Positions 8,632 to 15,533 of a stretch of 64,000 nucleotides of DNA are shown here, in pieces. The notes under the pieces were generated by a model that was given only the letters and a program-made list of their open reading frames with translations, was not told the origin of the DNA and made no database searches. How positions within the stretch are numbered: position 1 is the first letter of the stretch; every line of letters begins with the position of its first letter. This stretch comes from CAYSLU01 sp964431965 (lineage in GTDB: Bacteria > Verrucomicrobiota > Kiritimatiellia > CAIKKV01 > CAYSLU01): assembly GCA_964431965.1 (NCBI GenBank), contig CAYSLU010000014.1, positions 9,359 to 73,358 on the forward strand, in the 5' to 3' direction. A program made the translations under genes and the position numbers.

Positions 8632-10539
8632 ATGATCCACGATACCTCGCTGATGGCCGTGCTGATCTTTCTGCTTTTTGCGGGTTCCGTCATCGGCATC
8701 AGCTTCTATCTGGGGCGCCGGGCGAAGTCCGCCTCGGGCTACTTCGCTGCCGGAGGCGGCATCCACTGGGCCGTGAACGGGATCGCCTTCGCCGGCGACT
8801 ACCTGTCGGCGGCGTCGTTTCTCGGCATCTGCGGGATGATCGCGTTCTACGGGTATGACGGCTTCCTCTACTCGATCGGGTACCTGGCCGGCTGGATTGT
8901 GGCGCTGTTCATCATTGCGGAGCCGCTCAAGCGGCTCGGGCGGTTCACCTTTGCCGACGCGCTCGACAACAAGTTCAACTCGCGCGGCATCAAGCTGGCT
9001 GCCGCCGTCAGCACGCTCGTCGTGAGCTGCTTCTATCTCATCCCGCAGATGGTCGGAGCCGGCGCCCTCGTCCAACCGTTGCTGGGTTTTCCGCACTATG
9101 TCGGCGTCATCGTCGTCGGCTGTATCGTGACCCTGATTGTCACAACGGCGGGCATGGTCTCGACTACCTGGGTCCAGTTCATCAAGGGCAGCCTGCTGGT
9201 CGTGCTCTGCGCGATCATCACGGTCATGCTCCTGTTTCGCGGCGTGACCACCCATCCTGTGGACTCGGCGGGCAATCCCCGGCATATCGCGGCCCGCAAT
9301 GTCACTGAAATCCCTGGAACCGTTCTGCCTGAGGCCGGCGCGTGGGCCGGAAAGCCCTACGTCCGCGCGCAGGATGCGACGGGGGTTGTCACCGTCTGGC
9401 GCAAGGACGCAAACGGCACGTTTTCCGAGACGCAGACGCTGACCGTTCAGAAGAATGGCCGGAAGCTCGCGAACGGAAGGCCTCGTGGGAAGAAGGACGG
9501 CGAAGCCGATCTTCATCCGGTTGGGTACGCATCCAAGCTGCCCGGCAACGTGGAGCAAACCGGACGCGTCAGCCCCTTTGGCTTCATCCGGACCATGCAG
9601 GAGAGCGAGGTGGTGCTGTGGGCCAACGAGAAGGTTGTGGAAGCTGACGGCTCCACCACGACCGTCTACTTCCAGAAGCCGACGTCCGGCAAGGATTTCA
9701 TGGCGCCAGGCTCCAGCCCCACGTTCAAGAAGGTGCGGAGCGAGAAGTTCATGGACAAGCTCGACTTCCTGTCGCTGATGCTGGCCCTGTTCTGCGGCAC
9801 GGCGTCGCTGCCCCACATCCTCATCCGCTACTACACCGTGAAGGACCAGATCAGCGCCCGGAAGAGCACGGTAGTCGGCATTGCGGTCATCGGGTTCTTT
9901 TACGTGTTGACGCTGTTCCTGGGGCTCGGAGCCATGACCAGCGGCGCACTGGACGTGACCGACTCCAATATGAGTGCGCCGTTGCTGGCCCGCAGCATCA
10001 GCGAATTGCTGTTCGCCGTGATCAGCGCGGTGGCGTTCACCACGGTGCTCGGCACCGTGAGCGGGTTGATCATGGCCGCCAGCGGGGCCGTGGCCCACGA
10101 TCTGATGTCCAATTTCTTCAAGATCCAGATGGACGAGTTCCAGAAGGTTCGCGCCGCCAAGATCGCCGCCATGTGTGTCGGCGTGGTGGCGATTGTGCTG
10201 GGCATCCTGTTCGCCAAGATGAACGTCAACTTTCTCGTCGGCTGGGCGTTCAATATCGCGGCCTCAGCCAACCTCCCGGCCTTGGTCATGCTGCTGTTCT
10301 GGAAGCGGACCACCAAGCAGGGAATCGCCGCGGCCATCACGGTGGGGATGCTCTCCTCCCTGGGCTGGATTCTGCTGAGCGCTCAGGCCTACAAGGACGT
10401 CTACGGCCTGGACCCGGCGAGGGCCATCGTGCCCTTTAGCCAGCCGGCGATCGTGACGGTCACGCTCGGGTTCATCGTGCTGGTGGTCGTCTCCCTGCTG
10501 ACCCAGCCCAAGGGTGGGAAGCAGGCCGCCGCTAGCTGA
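8632..10539 (+). CDS. actP: Sodium:solute symporter, acetate permease (ActP) type
   Basis: A 635-residue polytopic protein of the SSS family. The N-terminus has the ActP-like pattern GISFYLGRRAKSASGYFAAG followed by FAGDYLSAASFLGICG, and further in LPHILIRYYTVKDQISARKS. Acetate or another short-chain monocarboxylate is the expected substrate, with sodium or protons as coupling ion. A hydrophilic insertion of about 150 residues (about 205-365, nucleotides 9245-9735) lies between two membrane segments, making the protein about 85 residues longer than E. coli ActP (about 550). The 3' end overlaps the convergent phosphoesterase gene by eight bases. Uptake or export of acetate would fit a hydrogen-producing fermenter, but substrate identity is not provable here. 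Confidence 0.87.
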   Translation: MIHDTSLMAVLIFLLFAGSVIGISFYLGRRAKSASGYFAAGGGIHWAVNGIAFAGDYLSAASFLGICGMIAFYGYDGFLYSIGYLAGWIVALFIIAEPLKRLGRFTFADALDNKFNSRGIKLAAAVSTLVVSCFYLIPQMVGAGALVQPLLGFPHYVGVIVVGCIVTLIVTTAGMVSTTWVQFIKGSLLVVLCAIITVMLLFRGVTTHPVDSAGNPRHIAARNVTEIPGTVLPEAGAWAGKPYVRAQDATGVVTVWRKDANGTFSETQTLTVQKNGRKLANGRPRGKKDGEADLHPVGYASKLPGNVEQTGRVSPFGFIRTMQESEVVLWANEKVVEADGSTTTVYFQKPTSGKDFMAPGSSPTFKKVRSEKFMDKLDFLSLMLALFCGTASLPHILIRYYTVKDQISARKSTVVGIAVIGFFYVLTLFLGLGAMTSGALDVTDSNMSAPLLARSISELLFAVISAVAFTTVLGTVSGLIMAASGAVAHDLMSNFFKIQMDEFQKVRAAKIAAMCVGVVAIVLGILFAKMNVNFLVGWAFNIAASANLPALVMLLFWKRTTKQGIAAAITVGMLSSLGWILLSAQAYKDVYGLDPARAIVPFSQPAIVTVTLGFIVLVVVSLLTQPKGGKQAAAS

Positions 10540-11308
10540 GACGGCAGGTGAGGAGTTTCCTCTCCTCCGTGTCCCACAGAACCAGCCTCCGGCGTAAAGA
10601 TTCGAGATCGCCGTCCACGCAGGTGAAGCGCGTGGCTCCCACGGCAGCCTCGTGGGCGCAATGGAAATGCCCGAACACCCACGCCTTCGGCCGGTAGAGC
10701 AGCCCGGCCCACAGAAGGGCCAGTTCCGTCTCCCCGCAGTCATGCGGCGGGCCGGAATCAAACCCCGCCGCGTGGATGTGCTCGGCGACGCCGTGCGCCA
10801 AGTCCGGGGAGCTGCGCATGCCGATGCCGATGCGGGACGGGCACGAGTGCGTCACGATGAGGTCGGGGCGCTCGCGATTGAACAGGGCGACCGCCCGCTC
10901 GCGATCGCGCCGCCGGATGTAGTTTGGGAATCCGCCGAGCAGATTGTGGCGCTGGGGCCGGTCCACGTTCAGAGCCCCGCCCATGAATCCCACCGTGGAA
11001 CCGCCCAGGCGGATAACCGAAGGCCGGGGCTGGTAGATCAGGTTACCGTCCTCCTGCCAGCGCTTGGCCGCCCCGCTGTGTAGGGACTGACGCAGCCAGC
11101 GATGATCCTCGTGGTTGCCGTCAATGGCATGGACGGGCACGGGGTACCGCACCTGCTCCGACCGGGCGCGCGCCATCACGTCCGGGAAGAAGCCGTAATC
11201 GCCGACCTGGATTCCGGCTCTGATCCCATAGTCGGTCTGGATCTCGCGCAGGGCGGCCGCGAGTTCGCGGTGCCGGCCGTGAATATCCCCGATGATCAGG
11301 ACACGCAT
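10532..11308 (-). CDS. Calcineurin-like metallophosphoesterase
   Basis: A 258-residue protein with the full metallophosphoesterase motif set: GDIHG at residues 7-11, GDYG at 36-39, GNHE at 64-67, a later H in IVTHSCPS, and GHFH near residue 222. These bind the two metals. There is no signal peptide, so it is cytoplasmic. It starts four bases after the stop of the Cache/PAS/CBS/DUF294 gene and is probably cotranscribed and translationally coupled with it, which suggests they act on a shared nucleotide or phosphoester signal. The substrate cannot be read from sequence; the family includes cyclic-nucleotide, Ap4A and protein phosphatases. Confidence 0.85.
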   Translation of the reverse strand: MRVLIIGDIHGRHRELAAALREIQTDYGIRAGIQVGDYGFFPDVMARARSEQVRYPVPVHAIDGNHEDHRWLRQSLHSGAAKRWQEDGNLIYQPRPSVIRLGGSTVGFMGGALNVDRPQRHNLLGGFPNYIRRRDRERAVALFNRERPDLIVTHSCPSRIGIGMRSSPDLAHGVAEHIHAAGFDSGPPHDCGETELALLWAGLLYRPKAWVFGHFHCAHEAAVGATRFTCVDGDLESLRRRLVLWDTEERKLLTCRLS

Positions 11309-11312
11309 GGAT

Positions 11313-13793
11313 TCAGGACGTCCGCGCGAAATCGTGCTCCAGGCGCGCCTGGAAGACGACGATGTCGGCGAACACCTTCTTCAGGAGCGAGCGCTCCAGA
11401 TGGGACAGCTCCGCCAGGTTGATGTAGTTGTCGGGTGGCTCCCCGCGGCGGACTTGGGCTCCCTGGTGCGCGAGGCGCATCTGCATGAGCGCGGTGTAGG
11501 ACTGGACCAGTTCGTCGCAACTCGCGGGCAGCAGCACGCCGTGGTCCCGAAGTCGGGCGAGGCGCTCCAGGGTGTTGGTCTCGGGCACGTGATGCCGGAG
11601 CGCGTACATGCGGGCGAAATTGACCAGCGGGATGATGGCGCTCTTGATGTTGAACGTCGCCGGATGGTGGCCGCCGGATTCGAGCTGAATGCCGCCGAAG
11701 AACCCGCGCGGAGCTTTGAACCGGAGGGTGCTTTGCGCCAGGTGGAAGAAAAACTCCGGCTGACCGGGAGCGAGCAGCTGCTGAAGGTGCTGGCGCAGTT
11801 GGGTGACGTGCCCCGTTTCGCCGTAGACACTGCGGAAGTCGAAGAAGATGTTCACGTCGAGCAGGTCCTGCGGATTGGCGGCCGTGACGCAGTCCGTGAA
11901 ATACTGGCGCCACCGGCCGATCGGCTGGCACCACTTCGGATTGTCGGCCATGGTTTCGCCCTTGCAGCGCCGGTAGCCGACCGCGTCGAGCCATCCGCAG
12001 ACGCGCTGGCCGAGCGTCAGAAAATAGGTGGGCGTGTCTGCGCCATCGGCGTAGATGATGGCGTTGTCCTGATCGGTGGCCAGCGTCTGTTCGCCGCGCG
12101 CGACGCTGCCAAAGGTCACGAACGTGTAGGGGACCGGCGGCGGGCCGAGCTCCGCTTCCGCCAGGGCAATCAGGCGCGTGGTGATCGCGTCCGCGACGCT
12201 CGACATGATGCGGGTGACGTGCTCGACGCGCGTGCCGGCATCGAGGAGCGATGTGACCAGTTGCGGAAGCTGGAGGCCGCAGTCCTTGAGTTCGTCGGGC
12301 GACTGCGCCCGTTCGATCTGCCCGAGGAGCAGCCCTACGGCGTGGCGCTGGGCGTGCAGGATCGCCGTGCCGGGCAGGACGCCTAGGGTGTTGCCCTGTT
12401 CGGCGGTGACGACCAGGTGCTGGACGCCGCGCTCGTGCATGAGTCGGGCGGCCTCGAACAGGAGCGCCTGCTCGGAGATGCGCACCAGGGGCGCGCTCAT
12501 GATGGTGGAGACCGCCTGCAGCGGATCGCGGCGAGCGGCCAGCACGCGGTCGCGCAGGTCCCGGTCGGTGACGATGCCCACCGGTTCGCCGCCGGGCGCC
12601 TTCACGAGGATGGCGCTGGCCTTGGCGTGGGCCATCGTGTCGGCGGCCTTGGCGATGGGGGTGTCGAGCTCGCATGACGCGTGCGACAGTATCGCCGTCT
12701 TGAGGGGGCGCATGGCTAGCGGCAGCGTGGTTTGCAGCTCGGCCAGGAGCCGTTGCAGGGTTTCCTCCGTTCGTTTGTGGGCGGTCACGTCCTTGAGGGA
12801 GATGATCTGGCCGGTGCGGTCGCCGATCTGCACGGGGGCGGACGTGAGGACCACGTCGGCAGCCGTGCCATCCTTGCCGATCAGGCGGGCGTGCTGGTCC
12901 GAGACGGGCTCAATGAGCCGGTCCAGGGGGAGGTCTGTCAGTTCCTGCTCCGAGTAGCCGAGCCGTTCGAGCAGGTGCTTGTTCGCGTACACCGGGCGAT
13001 CCTGCAGAACCATGAGAATGCCCTCCGTGGTCCCTTCGACGAGCAGGCGGTATTTCTCCTCTGATGCGCGCAACGCCGTTTCCGCATGCCAGCGCTGGCG
13101 GTCCAGACTGAGGCCCTGCTGGACGATGTAGGCCAGCAGCAGCGCGATGGCGATGGAGATGCCGATGGATACCTGCAGGCTGCGGCGGGTGATTTGGGCG
13201 ATCTCGGCGCGAACGTCTTCGAGGTAGACGCCGGTGCCGATGATCCATCCCCACGGGGGAAATCCTTTGACGTAGGAGAGCTTGGGCGCCACCCGGTGCT
13301 CGTCGTCCTTCCACTGCCAGAGGTAATCGGTGTAGCCGTCGCCCTGCGCTCGTACCAGCTTGACGAACTCGACGAACAGCTTCTTGCCGGTCGGGTCAGC
13401 ATAGGCGGAGAGGTCCTGACCGTTCAACTCGGGCCGGTAGGGGTGCATGACCATGCGCGGATGGGTGTCGGTGATCCAGAAGTAGTCCTTGGCGTCGTCG
13501 CCATAGCGGAGGCGCTGGATGCGGGCGATGGCGGCCTGCTGGGCGGCTTCGCGGCTGAGGATGCCGCGCTGCTCCTGTTCGTGCAGTCCGGCCAGTTCGC
13601 TCCAAGCGGCCTGCGTCAACTCCCGGATCATCTCCTTCTTCCGCTCGATGATGGTGCGGCGCATGGTCGGGATGCCGACGGCGAAGATCAGGCCGAGGCA
13701 GAGTACCAGCGTCAGAGCAACCGGAGAGATGATGTTGACGGCCAGATGCCCCCACTGCAGTCGCGGGTGCGGCGCGCCATGGCTATCGGTCAT
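11313..13793 (-). CDS. Cache-PAS-CBS-DUF294 nucleotidyltransferase-like sensor
   Basis: An 826-residue protein, start fixed by AAGGAGA seven bases before the ATG. In order: a membrane helix near residues 20-45; an extracytoplasmic single-Cache domain, about 50-205, with WITDTHPRMVMHPYRPEL; a second helix, about 212-235; a PAS domain, about 250-370; a CBS pair, about 385-500, with TDRDLRDRV and HERGVQHLVV; a DUF294 nucleotidyltransferase domain with GSVARGEQTLATDQDNA near residue 570; and the DUF294 C-terminal substrate-binding domain to the end. DUF294/CBS proteins are usually soluble. Here the output is attached to a transmembrane small-molecule sensor. It presumably transfers a nucleotide or uridylyl group in response to ligand; the target is unknown. 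It shares a transcript with the phosphoesterase. Confidence 0.85.
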   Translation of the reverse strand: MTDSHGAPHPRLQWGHLAVNIISPVALTLVLCLGLIFAVGIPTMRRTIIERKKEMIRELTQAAWSELAGLHEQEQRGILSREAAQQAAIARIQRLRYGDDAKDYFWITDTHPRMVMHPYRPELNGQDLSAYADPTGKKLFVEFVKLVRAQGDGYTDYLWQWKDDEHRVAPKLSYVKGFPPWGWIIGTGVYLEDVRAEIAQITRRSLQVSIGISIAIALLLAYIVQQGLSLDRQRWHAETALRASEEKYRLLVEGTTEGILMVLQDRPVYANKHLLERLGYSEQELTDLPLDRLIEPVSDQHARLIGKDGTAADVVLTSAPVQIGDRTGQIISLKDVTAHKRTEETLQRLLAELQTTLPLAMRPLKTAILSHASCELDTPIAKAADTMAHAKASAILVKAPGGEPVGIVTDRDLRDRVLAARRDPLQAVSTIMSAPLVRISEQALLFEAARLMHERGVQHLVVTAEQGNTLGVLPGTAILHAQRHAVGLLLGQIERAQSPDELKDCGLQLPQLVTSLLDAGTRVEHVTRIMSSVADAITTRLIALAEAELGPPPVPYTFVTFGSVARGEQTLATDQDNAIIYADGADTPTYFLTLGQRVCGWLDAVGYRRCKGETMADNPKWCQPIGRWRQYFTDCVTAANPQDLLDVNIFFDFRSVYGETGHVTQLRQHLQQLLAPGQPEFFFHLAQSTLRFKAPRGFFGGIQLESGGHHPATFNIKSAIIPLVNFARMYALRHHVPETNTLERLARLRDHGVLLPASCDELVQSYTALMQMRLAHQGAQVRRGEPPDNYINLAELSHLERSLLKKVFADIVVFQARLEHDFARTS

Positions 13794-13914
13794 GGGCTGA
13801 TCTCCTTCCGCGGCAGTATATGCACTGGAGCGGACAGCGCGAGAAACTTCTGGAGCCGCCCGACGGAAGCCTTGAGATGCCAGCGACGGTCGGGCAAGGC
13901 GACGGAACCGGCTG

Positions 13915-14090
13915 CTCCGGGCGCCCCGGCCGGAATCCATCTGGGCTTCTCCGCCGGGCCGGCATTCCAGTCGGAAGAAGCGCTCCGGCGCTATGGCCCC
14001 CGGCCGCCGCCTCGTCGAGCAGGTCCTGATCGATCCGCTGCGCCGAGAGCCCTTGCTCCAGCGCCCGTTCAACCGGCTCCCGGAATGCTC
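13915..14090 (-). pseudogene. Fragment of IS21-family transposase (istA), frameshifted
   Basis: Two adjacent reading frames on the minus strand resemble consecutive parts of an IstA transposase. From about 14088 to 14011 one frame gives REPVERALEQGLSAQ then RIDQDLLDE, matching the IstA pattern 'REVIE.ALEQGLSAQRI.QDL'. From about 13985 to 13918 a second frame gives ERFFRLECRPGGEAQMD then SGRGAR, matching 'PFRRMEC.PG.EAQVDFGTGA', the start of the DDE catalytic domain with its first Asp. The short deletion and frameshift between them, and the lack of the N-terminal helix-turn-helix and the rest of the catalytic domain, show it is dead. The identification is by remembered family pattern, not a search. 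No terminal repeats or istB are seen. Confidence 0.55.
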
Positions 14091-14250
14091 CTTTCCGGAA
14101 GCATCCCAACGGGCTGAACCCTCCGTCAACGCGGTTGGCCGTGGCCGCCCGCCGACAGCATGTCGCGCCCAAGCCGATGCGGGCAAGGGACCGGTGCGCG
14201 GGAACGTGCGCCGCGCCCCGCCCGCCGCCGAAGCGCCGCTTCCGGGTATA

Positions 14251-14268
14251 TCGTGAAAAGATTCACAA
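14251..14268. promoter_or_regulatory. Rex operator (redox box) upstream of rex-hyd operon
   Basis: TCGTGAAAAGATTCACAA matches the Rex consensus TTGTGAA-N4-TTCACAA at 13 of the 14 fixed positions (the second base is C, not T). It lies 89 bases before the rex start and just before a TTGACG hexamer, so bound Rex would block the promoter. Rex binds such sites when NADH is low and releases them when NADH rises, so the hydrogenase operon and rex itself should be induced at high NADH/NAD+. The site is directly visible; regulation is inferred from the well-studied family. Confidence 0.85.
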
Positions 14269-14293
14269 TTAGAGTTGACGGCGGGACCGATAT

Positions 14294-14325
14294 TCGAGAA
14301 AACTATATCGAGACTGAATTCTCGA
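14294..14325. repeat. Inverted repeat in the rex leader
   Basis: TCGAGAA (14294-14300) and TTCTCGA (14319-14325) are perfect inverted repeats separated by 18 bases, in the AT-rich leader between the Rex operator and the rex start. It could be a second operator or a short mRNA hairpin. No regulator family is recognised. Confidence 0.35.
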
Positions 14326-14356
14326 CTGAAGTGCGATGCATGGAGAGAGGTGCTGC

Positions 14357-15025
14357 GTGAACGTGGAACGGGTTGGGATCAAGGCCATCGCCGGGCCGTC
14401 GCTGCGCCGACTGCCCACCTACCTCCGCCTGCTGGCCGCCATGGAGAAGGCCGGGGTGGAGCGCGTTTCCTGCACGGACCTCGCCCTCGGGCTGGCGCAG
14501 GACGCGACGCAGGTGCGCAAGGATCTGCACGCCGTTGGCGTGCAGGGCACGCCGCGCATCGGCTTCCCGGTGAGCGAGCTGCGGGCGGCGATCGTGGAAT
14601 TCCTGGGGTGGAACCGGCTCGATGAGGCCTTCCTCGTGGGTGCGGGGAACCTGGGCCGAGCGCTGACGGCCTACGAGGGGTTCCGGATGGCCGGCCTGCG
14701 CATCGTCGCGGCCTTCGACCGCGACCCGGCAAAGGCGGGGCGGGAGGTGAATGGGGTGCGGGTCTTTCCGACGTCCAAGCTGGCGGACATGGCGCGCCGT
14801 CTGCGGGTTCACATCGGCATCGTGGCGGTGCCGGCCGAAAGCGCCCAGGAAGTGGCCGACGAGCTGGTCGGCGCCGGCGTGCGAGGGATCTGGAACTTCG
14901 CGCCGCGGAAGCTGCTGGCGCCCGAGGGCGTAGTGGTCGAGAACGCCGACCTGACTCCCAGCCTGGCATCGCTGACAGCTCGTCTGAAGTCGCTGCTGGC
15001 CGACCGGTCGCCGGAGATCCTCTGA
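14357..15025 (+). CDS. rex: Redox-sensing transcriptional repressor Rex
   Basis: Starts at GTG with GAGAGAGG six bases upstream; an ATG seven codons earlier (14336) lacks a binding site. 222 residues, the usual Rex length. The N-terminal winged helix reads LRRLPTYLRLLAAMEKAGVE, and the recognition region contains QVRKDLHAVG. The Rossmann domain begins FLVGAGNLGRAL near residue 89, the NADH-binding loop typical of Rex. It represses fermentation and hydrogenase genes when NADH is scarce. It is the first gene of the hydrogenase operon and has its own operator upstream, so it is autoregulated. The next gene starts one base after its stop codon. Confidence 0.95.
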   Translation: MNVERVGIKAIAGPSLRRLPTYLRLLAAMEKAGVERVSCTDLALGLAQDATQVRKDLHAVGVQGTPRIGFPVSELRAAIVEFLGWNRLDEAFLVGAGNLGRALTAYEGFRMAGLRIVAAFDRDPAKAGREVNGVRVFPTSKLADMARRLRVHIGIVAVPAESAQEVADELVGAGVRGIWNFAPRKLLAPEGVVVENADLTPSLASLTARLKSLLADRSPEIL

Positions 15026-15026
15026 C

Positions 15027-15533
15027 GTGAAGCACGCACCGCCAATCGACCGGGACGGCGTGAAGCTCACGCGCGTCTTCGCCATCCTGGAGCGGAATCG
15101 CTACGAGCGGGCCCGGCTCATCCCCATCCTGCATGAGGTGCAGAAGGAATACACCTACCTGCCCGAAGACGTCCTGACCGCGGTGGCGACGGCGCTCGAG
15201 CTGCCGCCGGCCCACGTGTACGGGGTCGCCACCTTCTACGCGCACTTCTCGATGGAACCCAAAGGCAAGCATCGGATCCGTCTCTGCGACGGCACCGCCT
15301 GCCACGTCAAGGGCTCCGAGAATGTGCTGCGGGCCATTCGCGCCCGGCTTCAGCTGACCGGCCCACGACAGACGACGCCGGACATGATGTTCACCGTCGA
15401 GACCGTCTCCTGCCTCGGAGCCTGCGGGCTGGCTCCGGCCATGGTCATCGACAACGACGTGCACGGACAGGTGACGCCCGATCGGGCCGTCGCCCTTGTT
15501 GACGCCATCCGCCAGCGGGAGGGATACGCATGA
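15027..15533 (+). CDS. hydC: NuoE-like [2Fe-2S] subunit of bifurcating hydrogenase (HydC)
   Basis: A 168-residue protein starting at GTG. It has an N-terminal helical part and a thioredoxin-like [2Fe-2S] domain with four ligands: Cys87 and Cys92 (CDGTAC) and Cys129 and Cys133 (CLGAC), the NuoE/HydC/HndA arrangement. FYAHFSMEPKGKHRIRLCDG is the typical family core. In trimeric [FeFe] hydrogenases it pairs with the flavin subunit encoded next, which overlaps by four bases (ATGA). It is cytoplasmic and works in electron transfer between NAD(H), ferredoxin and H2. Confidence 0.93.
   Translation: MKHAPPIDRDGVKLTRVFAILERNRYERARLIPILHEVQKEYTYLPEDVLTAVATALELPPAHVYGVATFYAHFSMEPKGKHRIRLCDGTACHVKGSENVLRAIRARLQLTGPRQTTPDMMFTVETVSCLGACGLAPAMVIDNDVHGQVTPDRAVALVDAIRQREGYA

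Larger units (their letters stand above)
13794..14356. other. Long divergent intergenic region before rex
   Basis: 563 bases between two divergent genes. It contains a decayed IS21-family transposase fragment (13915-14090, minus strand), then a featureless GC-rich stretch, then a sharply AT-richer leader from about 14248 with a Rex operator, a TTGACG hexamer (14275-14280) and an inverted repeat (14294-14325). No intact gene or RNA gene is seen. A -10 element for rex is not clear: AACTAT at 14301-14306 is 20 bases from TTGACG, a poor spacing for a housekeeping promoter. Confidence 0.6.

Noticed and set aside
8233..10098. A 621-codon minus-strand frame over the symporter operon
   Set aside because: The plus strand encodes convincing DUF485 and ActP proteins. 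The minus-strand product is low-complexity His/Arg/Gly-rich and starts without a ribosome binding site.
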